From Limnephilus marmoratus (lineage: Eukaryota > Arthropoda > Insecta > Trichoptera > Limnephilidae): a DNA stretch of 64,000 nt. Position numbers and translations under genes: made by a program. The notes under the pieces are model-generated. The model was not told the origin of the DNA and did not search any database. It saw only the letters and a list, made by a program, of their open reading frames with translations. This document shows positions 8,874 through 20,129 of the stretch, piece by piece. Location: assembly GCA_917880885.1 (NCBI GenBank), contig OU862909.1, forward strand, positions 33,974,405 through 34,038,404. Reading direction: 5' to 3'. Each line of letters begins with the position of its first letter. Position 1 is the stretch's first letter.

Positions 8874-9800
8874 TAGTGTCCGACTAATGCGAGCGGAGCG
8901 GACTCCGTACGAACTCCGCTCGACTCGCAAACGTTAACTGCATACAAGTGCTTCCACCAAGAACGAGGTGAGCGGAACGGACCGAACTAGTTAAACTAGG
9001 TCCAAACAAGTCTGCTCCCACACACCATCGCCGACTAGTTTCTAGCGGACTTCGCTCAAAAACTGTCATCAATTCAGTTGCCTTGACTGCATTTTTGTCG
9101 AGACGGAGGTGTTTATTGAAGAGATTTGCCAATTTTGTTTATAGGATACGACTAGCAAAGCATGTCGCAATGTCGAAAAAAAGAATTCGGCTTAGAAAAC
9201 CATCAATGAGATGAAATTGGCGGAAATAAAAAAGTAAATTTTTTTTTTAAAGTTTTTAAATTTTTGAGATGAGATTCCTTTTATAAATGTACATTTGCAA
9301 ACATTTTTTTCATTGCATACGTGCTGTCAGAATCATCTTCACTAAAATCAGTACTTGACACCACAAAAATCATTCCGTTCAGTTCGAAACAAAGCGATAC
9401 TGATTCGTTTTCAATGGAAGGGCAAAACTATTTTTCATTGACCTCGTTCCGCTCGCCTCGCTCATTTCTCGTACGAGTGGAAGGCAAACACCTATCTTCT
9501 AAGCAACTCTTTTTTGATGGAAGGTCAAAACTATTTCGCTCAGCTCCCACTCCGCTCCGCTCTACTCTTTTCCGCTCGCAGTGGAAGACGCCCTTTATAT
9601 TATAAAGAAAGGACCCCATTAATGAGTATTTTAATTACAGTACACACACATACGAGCCACGAACTCACCTCAGTCAGCCGAATGACGCGTGATAATTCAT
9701 GAACGCAGAGTTTCGGTGCGGCCGAAGGTTGGGCAGATTTTCTGCCAAAACCGAAATTGATACCGAAACTTGCCGAAACTGAACCTTCGGTCGGTCACTA
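8874..9800. mobile_element. Non-autonomous hAT element with perfect 8-bp duplication
   Basis: The ends TAGTGTCCGAC (left) and, reading inward from the right, TAGTGACCGACCGAAGG form short imperfect inverted repeats. The flanks are a perfect 8-bp duplication ATAAAGAT (8866-8873 and 9801-9808). No transposase frame remains. The interior is rich in CGCTCCGCTC-type words, which create the spurious open frames here. It sits in the intron between the BTB exon and the linker exon. A diverged inverse-orientation relative is at 46917-47112. Confidence 0.85.
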
Positions 9801-9946
9801 ATAAAGATTTGTTTTATATAATTCTGTTGTCAATTCTGTTAATTTCTTAGTTCAAGTTATTTCTTGTAGCAAGAAGAAAATCATTTCAAAAATTCAGGCT
9901 TCATTTTTAGGAACCAGTGAGACCTCTGTCAATTCAATATAAGAGT

Positions 9947-10172
9947 AGGTATGGTACACGCCAAACTTTAATGCCGCCCTGAACTTGATACGATCCATTC
10001 TCGCATAGGTATACAATGACCGTAAGTGAGAGAGAAAGATGCGTAAACATATGTGCGACAGAGAAAGGCATTGGCGGGGAGGAATGCTGCTTTTCTGGTC
10101 ATAGACTCGCCTATTACAACGATTTCTGTATCCACGTCAGGTCAGTATTAAAGTTTGGCACGAACTATACCT
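9947..10172. mobile_element. MITE with about 28-bp inverted ends
   Basis: The left end AGGTATGGTACACGCCAAAC continues into TTTAATGC and mirrors the right end, where ATTAAAGTTTGGCACG runs into AACTATACCT. The body is 226 bp with no coding content. The superfamily is not clear because no unambiguous target duplication is visible. Confidence 0.65.
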
Positions 10173-10177
10173 TTAAT

Positions 10178-10276
10178 CAGGGCCGTATTATCGATAAGGC
10201 AGTGTAGGCAATTGCCTAAGTGCCCCTAGAGTAAAGGGGCCGTGCATTGCCTAGGAGCCTTGTTTAATCAGGCCCT
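10178..10276. repeat. Short CAGGGCC-ended repeat
   Basis: Starts CAGGGCCGTATTA and ends AATCAGGCCCT, with GGGGCC and TGCCTAGG words inside. A related fragment is at 28440-28506. Probably a small DNA-transposon derivative; no clean duplication is seen. Confidence 0.4.
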
Positions 10277-10330
10277 CCCTTCAACGACAAAAAAGGAGTA
10301 GGTGGCTTCTAACAAACTTAAGTAACTTAC

Positions 10331-11066
10331 CAATATTTGTAGGGTTGCAGTCTGGAGCTTTGAGGTCATTTAAGAGGTTAGTAGTTTGAAAAACTTCTGA
10401 ATCACATATTTCGATTTCTTCAGGAAACGAAACAACTGAATTCCTTGGAATGTTACTCTCAATTAGTTGGATATTAGGTTCTTCCAGATTTTCAACTGTT
10501 TCTAATTTGAAGTTCTCTGAATTAACAGCGTCTATTGAAACAATGCCTATGTCGGAATTGTGCTCTAAAGTATTAACATCCAGATCAGGATGTCTTTTCA
10601 GAGAAAGCTTTCGTTTCTTTGCTTGAAATACTGTATTTGATATGTCATTTTCAGTTGAATCATTCTGTCCTCTTATTTCCAACTCATTAATACCTTCATT
10701 GTTTTTATCATCAGTGCCGTCTGTCAATCCTTGAACTTCTAATAATTCTGCGGTAGTTAGAAATGAAGCTAACTGTTCTTGGACAATGTTTACTTCACCA
10801 TGATACATGAAATTTATAATAGCCCAAAGATCTTCATATCGGACATTTCTAAATATGATCACTGGATGTTGGCATGGATTTTCTTTAAATATATCCTTGA
10901 AGTATGTACTGCACGCAGAAAGCAGCATTTTGTGGGCTCTAATTTTCTTCCCTTCACAACATAAAGTCACATCAACTAAATCTTCTTGGCATCGCAAGGC
11001 ATCAAATGCATTCGTCACATGTCTTAAATAATTATTCCATCTCAAAGAGAACTGTTGTCTCGACAT
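10331..11066 (-). CDS. BTB-domain exon of a BTB zinc-finger transcription factor
   Basis: First coding exon of a tramtrack-type BTB factor, a family of nuclear proteins that dimerise through the BTB domain and bind DNA through C-terminal zinc fingers. I chose the ATG at 11066-11064 because it gives the standard start MSRQQFSLRWNNY; an upstream in-frame ATG would add an atypical hydrophobic leader. The BTB domain spans about residues 8-116 (LVDVTLCCEGKKIRAHKMLL, ACSTYF, V-R-Y-E-D-L-W, F-M-Y-x-G-E-V). A basic patch KKRKLSLKR near residue 150 is a likely nuclear signal. The rest is acidic and Ser/Asn-rich. The exon ends at donor ATTG|GTAAGTT (10330-10329) in phase 1. Architecture resembles lola, Broad or tramtrack, but I cannot name the orthologue. 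Confidence 0.92.
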
Positions 11067-12639
11067 GATTTTAACTTTTACAAATATAATAAGGAAATAA
11101 ACACAAAGCAATCAAAGTTCAAACGGATCTTCAATTTTGTAAGATTGTAAATTGTGACATCTGATAAAACTCCGTGACACTTGTTCCTTGGTTTCTTCTT
11201 CTCTTTTTTATGGCTTTGGACTCCGACAACAACAAACTGTCAAAATAAACAGCTTTATTTTCATCTATGGCTTGGGTATGAACAGCGATCGGAAATTGGT
11301 GGCCCGCGAGCCAGATATCGCCCGCGAAGTACTGACCCGCATGGTCAGAAAGGAGAGTCTCTGAACGGACGATTATTCCTTTCCATCATACTTGGAGCAC
11401 CATCGATCTCTATCATATATATTTTTCATATCTAGATTTTGTAAAGAAAACATAAATGTAAGTTTTTAGATAGAACGAGCAACGTCCGAGTGGGATTCAA
11501 CAACTAAACACAACGCTACTACCTGGTTGGTCGTGACATTTCAAAACACGTAATGACCACTAAAAAATATTTTCGCCTGCGGCGCTTTTTCGTATTTGCT
11601 ATCATCTGTATACATAAAAATCAAAATATGTTTGTTCCTGGATTTTAATGTATGTATATAAGTACTCGTTCTAAAAACCATTCATCCGATTGCGATGAAA
11701 CATTGGGGATTTGATATGTGCATGTCCGCGATGGTTTCTGTATACAATAGTGAGCTCTGGCATAATGAAATGAAACTATGCATTGCTAAACCGTTCATTA
11801 TTTATGCATTAAACCGCTTACTCGTTAATACGGAATACTTTTTATCCAAACAGCTTTATTATTACGAAAAGTGAGTATTTATGTCGGGGGAGACCAAAAA
11901 ACATGCAAAAAATATGCATTTAACATTTTAATTTTGTTAAAATTAATTCACTCGCGCGGTAACGCGATGTTTATTCGTCGTTTTTATTTTAACATTTCAT
12001 CAATGCTGCCAATCATAGAAAAAATATTTTTGCGTAAAACAAAGTCATTGACAAGTTTGTACCTATATTTATAACAGTAGAACATGGAAAGAAATGTATT
12101 AAAATAATTACAGTTTGTCAAATATATGAGGGCGCCACTGTTGATCAAATGGCAATACTAAACACATAACTCATGGTGTTAAAGTAAAGCTGTGTAACCT
12201 ACATTTTTATAAAAAATTGAAAAGGCATAAGAGTGGAAAAAATATTTTTTCATTGCAGCATAGATACCCGCCGATCTCAAAATTAGAATTGCATATAGGT
12301 ATATTATTATTATACTTTTGCAATTTTGTGTTAACATAATGAAGAATAACTATAATGTAATAAAATATAAAGCACAGTTTAGAAATTGCTCACATTTATT
12401 TAATACTAGATAAAGTACCTAGCGTTACCTGGGCTTAAGATCATGTCTTTAATTTTAGATTCGATCTAAAAGTAGTGTAACTAAACTCACCATTAGTGAT
12501 TCTTCCTTTCTATCTATTGTTAAATTCAAATTTATGTTAAATTAAATTAAAGCAAATCGCTTTATAAATCACCTTTAATCAAATTTGTGCCACGAAGAAA
12601 AAATGTTTTTTAAAATGTGGTTTACTGTGGGAGCCTTGT

Positions 12640-12706
12640 CGATGCAATGGGTCCCCGACCCGAATAGGATACGGGGAAGAAGAAGATGATGATGATGATG
12701 ATGGTT
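12640..12706 (+). repeat. LINE 3' end with (GAT)n tail
   Basis: The sequence GCAATGGGTCCCCGACCCGA, then ATAGGATACGGGG and a run of GAAGAAGATGATGATGATG, resembles the truncated 3' terminus of a LINE ending in a trinucleotide tail, as in RTE-like elements. Nothing upstream is coding. Confidence 0.5.
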
Positions 12707-13119
12707 TACTGTGTTCTATACATTCAGTGTCATTGCACTTCAAAAAAATATTTGACAGTTAAATTGGTGTTGCCAGTCTACAAATTTAGTAGTTCCAGTT
12801 TTTATATTTTCTACTCTTTTTTGACAGACTATACACAAACTCGCTAGACAAACCCTGCTTTGCCAACAAATCATTCAAAACCTGGGATGTTTTTTTAAAG
12901 TATGATGAAATGCGAGTTTATTTTAGAGAATTTATTTTATAAGATTGGTACTTCAGACAAATGTCATATTTGATTGTCTATTAGTTAAAAAAGGAACATT
13001 CCGTATTATCCGTGCACCAAACTTCGACAACACGAACGTTCCGTATTATCCGTGAGGTGGACTAACTGCATATTTACCAACCGTTCATCCGAAAGCGATT
13101 AAAATTTGGCGATTTGAGG

Positions 13120-13350
13120 AGAGGAGAGGGGGAGCGGGAGGGAGGATGGGGGAGGGGGTGGTGGAGGGAGGGGAGGGGGGTGGGGGAAGGGGGAGGGTGG
13201 AGGGGGTAGGGTGGAGGCGGTTGGGGGAGGGGTAGAGGGAGGGAGAAGGGGAAAAGGGGAACTCGGAAGGGTGCGGAGGGGAGGGGGAAAAGGGGAACTG
13301 GAAGGGTGCGATGGGGAGGGGAACTCGGGAGCGGGGAGGGGAACTAAAAG
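13120..13350 (+). repeat. Polypurine G-rich tract
   Basis: About 230 bp of almost only G and A with many GGGG blocks, a potential G-quadruplex former. The open frame across it (13211-13414) is low-complexity Gly/Arg/Glu and is not a gene. Confidence 0.8.
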
Positions 13351-13689
13351 CCGCCCGCAGGGCCTAGAAGCAAAAACCTGCGGAGTGGGTTTTCAACTGC
13401 TAGTAGTTATATAAATCGTCATACAAATAATCATAACAAATAAATCCATAGTTACATATACATATAATCTCAGAATGTTGAAAATCCACCCACTCCCATC
13501 ATAATATGTGAAAAATTTGGCTTCTGCAATGATGGAGGACTAACTAAAAGAGGATCAAACTAGCAACGCCCGAGTGGGAACAAATAACTACCACACTACC
13601 AACCGTCGGTCGTGATATTTCAAAACATGTAATTTTTACTTTATTACTTTTTGCCTGCGGAGCTTTTTCCGTGTTTTCTGTCTTCTTTT

Positions 13690-15600
13690 TTTATGCAGAG
13701 GGGTTATTTCAGTATTCAGATAAGGTTTGGAACCTTTGCGCTACACGATGCTGCTAGCTGCTAGGCACGACACGAAGCACGGTGACGACGGGCGATCAGT
13801 CAGGCAGTCACAAGTACATTACACGTATATTATTTGCATATTTTCCAACCTTTGCTTATTTTGGAAAATATTTTAATAGGTGAATTTTATGGTGGGTACC
13901 GTCGGATGGGGTGAATCAGTACCACTTTTCGAGGTTTTTTAATACCGAAAACTTATTTTATAACAAAATATTACGAAAAAAAATAATACAAGAAAATATA
14001 AAAATATTTTAAGAGAACCTTCTTATGGGAATGGATTGTGTTTTTTTTAAAATGTGTAAAAAATCATAGCTTTTTTCAAGATTTATAGATACAAAAAAGG
14101 ACGACAGATTCAGAAAAAAATAATAATGCAGGGATCAAATTTACAATCTTTTCGATCTCCCAGTTGTTTTTCGTACATTCGTCCACCCACCCCTGAAAAA
14201 TCAGTTTGGTTTTTAAATGATACACTACATCAGTGGTCCCCAAACTCTTTGGCCCACGGACCCCCTTCCCAAACTCGTTTGGCCCACAGACCACTTTCCC
14301 AAAATCTTATGGCCAACGGACCCCTTTCCCCCCATTATTTTTTTCGTCGTATTGCAGGTTTTGGAACACTGGTTAATTGTTTATCAGGAGCGGTCACGGG
14401 TATATATTTGCACTTTGGTTTTTACTTTAACAGTTGTGATGAAATACTGACATTTTCTCTAGTGTTCTTCAACATTAAAAGCGGTTAAATTAAGAGTAAA
14501 AAAGTCTTAACTCTCGACACTCGGCATACCAAAAACAGTGCCTTTTGAATTAAAACGTAGGACTTTTGTAACTGGTGAAATTTGAAAATTATTTTCACAA
14601 TTGAAACTAACTGTAACAATAAAAATCTACCGGCATTAAAGTTATAATAAAAAAAAATAAAAACATATAAAAAGGACTCGAGTTGAGTCGAGTTCCATCA
14701 ATGAACTCGCCATCATACAACGAGAGTCATATATCTATGCATGTCGTATATCTATGCATACAACAAACAACCATAGAACTTGTGTGGTTTGGTTTATTTA
14801 TGCATAGAACCAAATTTTGACATCTGACAGTTCTGACAGACTTAAAAAAAACATTAAAGCAATTCTTCAAAGATCTTCGTAAAAAATAGGTATTTCTAAT
14901 TCATTGTAAAGAATTTGCTACTGTTTTATTTGGCAATCAGATATATAAATACAGCAGGTTGTTTCAAATGTATACAACATTCAAACCTTTCAATCGATAT
15001 ATTGAGGACTTATCATATTAACAGCTGGTATTACTAATTTTCCTTTATGCAATGTTATTCCTTTGTTTTTTCTTTTCAATTTGTTGGGTTTGAGCCTATT
15101 GAAGCTTTACTCCTTATCCTATAAAAGAGACGTTTTTCCACAATATCAGACAATTTAAAGTGGTTTATATGTGAAGTGTAAGGTTTTCCTTTGCATTATT
15201 TCATATTAAAAAAACGACAATATTACGATTTCCTATGCAAACATATATTTTCACAATAACAACATAATTATTTGATTTTTTTGTTCTTACTGTACTAATA
15301 TTGAGAATATCATTTTATTTTAATTTACGCTCAAAGGATTCAAGCAATAGTGGGAGGACATAAAATTCAACAATAATTGGAAATATAGCAAGATGAGGCA
15401 AGGGGATGGAAGGTACTTTTGGTAGATTCTTTGTAGTTGTCGATGTGTAGCAGCCGCTATCAGTAGTTTTTAGCTGTTGACTTTTGTTTTGTAAATCCAA
15501 TGTCTAGAAGTTGCTGTCAGTAGTTCGGTATATTATATAGCTTGACAAAATGAATATACTCGTAATATCATGATGAAGAAATTTGACCCTGTTTTATAAT
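13690..15600. other. Intergenic region, no gene recognised
   Basis: Lies between the Helitron-like debris and Rab3GAP1. It contains a small repeat with CAGTGGTCCCCAAACT at 14231 (separate entry). The remainder is AT-rich, and the short open frames show no familiar motif. It may include the BTB gene's 5' region and the Rab3GAP1 promoter, but no clear core promoter was seen. Confidence 0.45.
14231..14373 (+). repeat. hAT-derived repeat (CAGTGGTCCCCAAACT end)
   Basis: The left end CAGTGGTCCCCAAACTCTTT is the typical terminus of hAT MITEs. Three imperfect tandem copies of TTGGCCCACGGACC-like text follow. The right end GTTTTGGAACACTG is only a rough inverse match, and I see no 8-bp duplication. 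A similar terminus in inverse orientation (TTTAAGGACCACTG) is at 54030. Confidence 0.45.
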
Positions 15601-15615
15601 TTTGTTTCTAGTAAG

Positions 15616-16845
15616 ATGAACGAAGAAATAGATGATGCCGGGTCATTCCTGCAAGATTTCACAGCTGTGTCTGACTGGGAAATATTGATCTTGAGGATTG
15701 AGGAGTTAATAGTCGAATGGAAATTAACCAACACAGTGAAGGAAGCCCCTCTCCGTAATAATGATTTCCGCAATTCTACATGGGATATTTCCCAAGAAAC
15801 TATTGAGTTTGGAAGCTACACGATTATTGTCAAAAGATATAAAATGATAAAGAATGAAAAATCAATAGATGTTTTAGAAGATTCAAGCAAGTATTGTCAA
15901 GCAATGTCTGACCTTGTCACATTTGAAAATGACTTTGATAAGCTAAGAAATGCAAATAACCACATACCACAAGTCAGCACTTGGTACGGTTTGAGAGATT
16001 TTGTTGTGATAACTTGTGACCCTCGCCGTAATATAAAAGAGTGTGAGATCAAGCTTCTGCTCAGTTCAGTGCATATTGCCATCAACAATACTGGCTGCGA
16101 AGTGCCCATTTTCATTCAGTGTCTGGAATTGTGGCAACAGTTCTTCCTCGGTGTTTGCGAATCTAAGGATTTATGCGTTACTTTTAACTCCATTCATCTG
16201 CAAAAATTACCCAGTCATTGCCACTACTTGATCGGGCTTTTGGATCTTTTTAAAGGAAAGATCGCCTCCACTATTGCGTTAGAAACTGTGAACATATCTG
16301 CAATGTTTACGTACGCGCTGTCTGATTTTGCTACCTCCGCTTGGATGCAGGAACCGCCAGATTTTGATTTTCTGCAAGGAAAGACTGTAGGAATGGATGA
16401 TTATTCCTCTCTGCCGTTTGGAGCAATCTTGGAGCCGATTAAGAACTTATATCTGAATGTATCATGGCTTAAATTGCTGGAGGATTCTGTTGTGGATTCC
16501 CAAAGTTATTCAGATTTTGATCCTCTGTCAGCACCATTTTGGTCCCTAAGTATCGAGTTAGTAGATGAACTACCCGCCCTTCTTTACAAGTATTATGATC
16601 ACTTTATTCGTCTGAATAAAAATAAATTAACATTGAAGAGGTTCTTGGATGATGCTTCGGCAGTAGAATCAGTAATCGGGAATTCTAAGTTCCCCATCAT
16701 TAAATCATCGGGAAACAACGATAAAACTACCGGAGAACCTTGCCTCAAGGACAGTAGATATTACAATTCTATTCCTTACGAGACGATGAAAAGTATTTTG
16801 AAATATTTATTTTCGGAAGAGAAACAAGAAGCTGACTTAATTTCG
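15616..16845 (+). CDS. Rab3GAP1: Rab3 GTPase-activating protein catalytic subunit, first coding exon
   Basis: Rab3GAP1, with the non-catalytic subunit Rab3GAP2, stimulates GTP hydrolysis by Rab3 and acts as a Rab18 exchange factor in membrane traffic. The exon has 410 codons. The acceptor TTTTGTTTCTAG (ending 15611) is followed by TAAG and the ATG at 15616, so the longer frame from 15583 begins in an intron. The N-terminus FLQDFTAVSDWEILILRIEE, then L-I-V-E-W-K-L, matches the conserved Rab3GAP1 start (D-F-T-x-x-S-[ED]-W-E ... W-K-L). The exon ends at donor TTTCG|GTAAGT in phase 0. An antisense frame at 15897-16115 is a shadow. Confidence 0.88.
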
Positions 16846-17237
16846 GTAAGTAAAAAAATATGTTTTGATTAGTACCTATGTTAAGTTCACAGAAACTAGA
16901 AGCTCATAAGAAATATTGCAATTTCTTTATTTAACTTCCTTACGTTATATTGTTCTTTTATTTCACCTTATCTTTCTCCATTTAAAAAAAAATTATATTA
17001 ATTTATGTGATAAAACTCGGTATGATCTTATTTATTTTGTAAATCTTCTGTTAACCTCAAAGTAAATGTTATGTATACTGTATTTAACCTTAGTGTACCT
17101 ATTATTTTTGTACCTCCTGTAACTCTCTCGACACAAGAATTTTCCGGTGAGACTGGCATGGAACAATCAATTATTTTATTTATTATGTTTTTTCATGAAT
17201 AAAAAAAAAAAGTAATATGTAATGATTGTGTTTGCAG

Positions 17238-17434
17238 GCGGACAAAGCGAACCCATTTATTCTAGGCGGAGATGTCCTGAAGGCGAGCCGCAGCCGTGAC
17301 CTGCCGTGGCGCGTGGCCGTGTTGAGTGCTCACGTGTCGCAGGTGATGGGGGACGCCAACGCCGTGGCGCACATCTGGTACGAGTTCAGCCAGGAGATGC
17401 GCTGCAGATGGGATCAATCCATGAATATTGAAGG
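17238..17434 (+). CDS. Rab3GAP1: Rab3GAP1, second coding exon
   Basis: Opens in phase 0 after acceptor GTGTTTGCAG (ending 17237) and ends in phase 2 at GAAGG|GTATGT. It encodes DLPWRVAVLSAHVSQVMGDA and VAHIWYEFSQEMRCRWDQSM, the latter matching the conserved Rab3GAP1 segment (A-H-L-W-x-E-F-x-x-E-M-R-x-R-W). It is markedly GC-richer than its surroundings. The protein so far is 476 residues, while the human protein has 981 and its catalytic arginine (Arg728) lies further on. No continuation was recognised in the following 4 kb. Confidence 0.88.
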
Positions 17435-17518
17435 GTATGTTATTTTTTACACAGATATTATGACTATCTGCATTCAGAGATTCACACCTTTTCCCATCAT
17501 CTGTCAGTGGCTTATTAA

Positions 17519-18080
17519 ACTTAAATGAAAGCAAATCACTTTGTAAAACACCACTTATTTAATCAAGAAGTAGCAGAGTAATCAAGAACGGCAATCAATA
17601 CTTTACCTGTTAAGCGTGAGAAAGGTTTCGGCCCGATGGGTGCCGCATTTGCTCATGGTGGACAACAAGCGGATAACCAGCACATTCATTCATTGCCAAA
17701 TTGCATGAATTGCGCTACGAATTGCTGCCGAACCCATCGTACTCGTCCGACCTGGCTCCCTGCGACTTCTTTCTGTTCCCCAACATAAAAAATGGACTGG
17801 GGGAAAAATTCAGCTCAAATGATGAGGTTACCGCAGAAACCGAAACTTATTTAGAAAGGTTTAAAAAACTGTATTTTTAGGAGGGGTTAAAGAAATGGCA
17901 GAAACATTGAGAAAAGTGTATCGACCTAAAAGATTTTTTTTTGTGAAAAACTTGCATCTTCATTCCTAATACGGACCCACTTATTGATCCATCCTCGTAA
18001 GTGGTGTTTTACAAAGTGATTTGTTTTCATTTAATTTAAATGACACCACAAAGTGAATTTGTGAAAATTGAAGGAGTTTC
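17519..18080. mobile_element. Inverted-arm element with conserved tail, containing mariner debris
   Basis: Arms of about 40 bp face each other: AAATGAAAGCAAATCACTTT (17522 on) and its near-complement (17997-18037). After the right arm comes a tail ATGACACCACAAAGTGAATT-TGTGAAAATTGAAGGAG, which resembles the tail after the palindromes at 35122, 36008 and 39282 (ATGATGCCACAAA..., TTTGCGAAGTTTGAAGAAG). The element is therefore probably a relative of those Penelope-like repeats, but it lacks the hammerhead-like core. It lies in the intron after the second Rab3GAP1 exon. Confidence 0.55.
17603..17965 (+). pseudogene. mariner transposase remnant
   Basis: Broken + strand frames read the C-terminal half of a mariner transposase. 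KLHELRYELLPNPSYSSDLA is followed by P-C-D-F-F-L-F, the block with the third catalytic Asp. Next are NIKNGLGEKFSSNDEV and, after an in-frame stop, KKWQKH, E-K-C-I-D-L-K. The N-terminal DNA-binding part and the first two catalytic Asps are absent, and stops interrupt the frame. A mariner-like end (ACGAGGATGGATCAATAAGTGG on the minus strand) lies near 17975-17996. Confidence 0.75.
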
Positions 18081-18640
18081 TATTACGTTATTTAATATTT
18101 GCGTTAGAATGGATCATTTCCAAAGTGGTTGGGTGGAGATACTGAATATATATTACAAAGGAATATTTAGTGAAGAACAGCTATATGGCTTCGGAACAAA
18201 AATCATACTTTGATTTACGAAACTGGGAAGGTACATACCAAAAATACTTCAAAGTAATAATTGTGTTAATTTTTTTTTCAATACATGGTAGAACTTATTT
18301 GACCTTAGCGGTGGAAAATGGGATATAGGATTAACTTTATATATTTCTATCCTTTATTTGATCTATGCGTATTTTATCGTAAATTAGATAAGAATGAATT
18401 CTATACTTACATACCGGCATAATGTAAAATAAAATGATGGTCTTATTTATAAAAAATATTACATAAAAGTTTTCCTGCAACTTATCATGGGTACAACTCA
18501 TTTAATGAGTGTTGAATTTTTTGGTTCATCTCACTCTTAGAGAAGTAGTTATTAATACAAGGTTTACAAGGAATCCGGGGGTAAAGTACACAAGTGGTGA
18601 ATTTACATGATTTATTTATTTATTTGTTGAATAAATAAAA
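18081..18640. other. Probable Rab3GAP1 intron, nothing recognised
   Basis: AT-rich, no exon with Rab3GAP1 motifs, no repeat recognised. Confidence 0.4.
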
Positions 18641-18680
18641 AGAAAATACTTTGTTTTAAGTCACTTTATTGTTATTTTTT

Positions 18681-18720
18681 AGTCTACCGGTTTCGGTACC
18701 TCCGTACCATCATCAGGACT
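18681..18720 (-). ncRNA. Hammerhead-ribozyme-like motif D (minus strand)
   Basis: Read on the minus strand: AGTC (18720-18717), CTGATGA (18716-18710), one extra T, stem II GGTAC-GGAG-GTACC (18708-18695), GAAA (18694-18691), C-CG-G, TA, and GACT (18684-18681) closing stem I with AGTC. All core elements of a type I hammerhead are in order, with a very short stem III. The predicted cut is after 18685. Stem sequences differ completely from motifs A-C. The extra base before stem II departs from the textbook core. Confidence 0.5.
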
Positions 18721-19053
18721 GTTAATGTTTTGTTTTTTATTTATTAATGTCAAGTCGCAATGTGTTTGCTTCTTTTGAAAAAATTATTTATTTGTTTATT
18801 AAAACATACATTCATAATAATAGTACAAGTAAAAAGATAATTTAACTTTTTTAGAAATTCCAACATTTTAAGGTAGTTTTCGGGAAAAAAAGTTGAATTG
18901 TTTTTATGGAAAAATATTTTTGTGTGGGAAAAAAAATGGAATTTCTAAAAAAGTAATTTATCTTTTTTACTTCTACCATCATTAGAATCACCTCCCGAAG
19001 TTTGTGCACTTTACCCCGGGACACCCTATTTATATAAAAAGAAAACATGATAA

Positions 19054-19475
19054 GGGGGCGTTCAAGTATTACGTAACGCAATTTTTGAAGATTTTTGACC
19101 CCCCCTCCCCCCATGTAACGTGCCGTAACGTTTTTTCCGTTTCACCCCCTCCCCACCCCCCCCTCCCCTAAACGTTACGTAACGCCCAAGTGACAATTTT
19201 TACCTGAAAGTCACAATTAAGTTGCGCAAAGTACCTTAAATACCTTTTTTCTTGTTTTAATTGCGTTTGCGGTAATAAATAAAACAAGAGATTTCGAGAA
19301 CGAAAAGGAATGCCAACTTGGAAGATTTTAATTCCCTACTTTTATTATCTAAGTAAAGAAAAACATGTTGTGTAATGCGTTGTTCGAACCCCCCCTCCCC
19401 CCCCCGTAACGCACAGTAACGTTTCACAAGACCCCCCTCCCCCTCCAGTGCGTTACGTAATACTTGAACGGCCCC
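19054..19475. mobile_element. PIF/Harbinger-like MITE, TAA duplication
   Basis: The ends GGGGGCGTTCAAGTATTACG and its inverse (ending 19475) are flanked by TAA on both sides (19051-19053, 19476-19478). The TTACGTAA core lies inside each terminal repeat. Several runs of 6-9 C follow the pattern of the other elements of this set. No coding capacity. Confidence 0.75.
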
Positions 19476-20129
19476 TAACACAAATTGTCTTCTAAAAGAT
19501 ATTAAGTAAAACAAAAATATACATACAATTCAGTTTTTTTAAATTTTTTTTTTTAATTTCAAATATAAAATTACACAAAATTTAAATTTAATTAAAAATA
19601 ATATGTACATTTCCTTCTTCTTCTTCCTGTTATTGGAGCCCTTTGGAGGCTAATGATTGAATTGTTCCCTTAACTGCGTTCATTCCCTTTAGCAATAAAT
19701 TTCACCCCCTTTGAAGAATTTAGTTGCAGGGTTTGGTCAGTTTGGTGGGGCAGGTAATATGTAAACAATACATTTTATTATCGTTACAAAAACTTATTAA
19801 TAGGTACATAAATTGTTTTTCTACGAACACGTTTTGCATTCCACATATTTTAATTAAACTAATCATTGTTTTATAACACAGTTCTTGAGCACTATTTCCT
19901 CCCACAGGTACTGTTGTAACAGCACCAATATTATGTTTTTAAATCTAGGTATCATAAAAATGTCTTTTTAATATGAATAATAATATTTGTCATGTAAACA
20001 ATTTATAAAATCACTCAGCAGTTCTTCCCTTGCGGGAATTGAACCAATTATTTACATATTCCTCGCTTTACCTCAATATCTTTACAAGTTAGTCCATTCT
20101 GTGACTACATTCACTCATAGTACAAATTA

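Larger units (their letters stand above)
11470..13403 (+). mobile_element. Helitron-like remnants with G-rich tract
   Basis: The segments at 11475-11600 and 13558-13680 are diverged copies of one sequence (GAGCAACGTCCGAGTGGGA / TAGCAACGCCCGAGTGGGA, and TTTTCGCCTGCGGCGCTTTT / TTTTGCCTGCGGAGCTTTTT). Between them are TATGTATATAAG (about 11650), a CCATTCATCCGATTGCGATG stretch repeated near 13082, a polypurine tract (13120-13350), and an end CAAAAACCTGCGGAGTGGG followed by TTTTCAACTG-CTAG at 13400-13403. A second copy of this end is at 62925-62985. The order suggests one or two truncated Helitron-family copies. Confidence 0.45.

Noticed and set aside
13211..13414. Gly/Glu/Arg-rich open frame
   Set aside because: Low-complexity translation of a GGGA tract in repeat debris.
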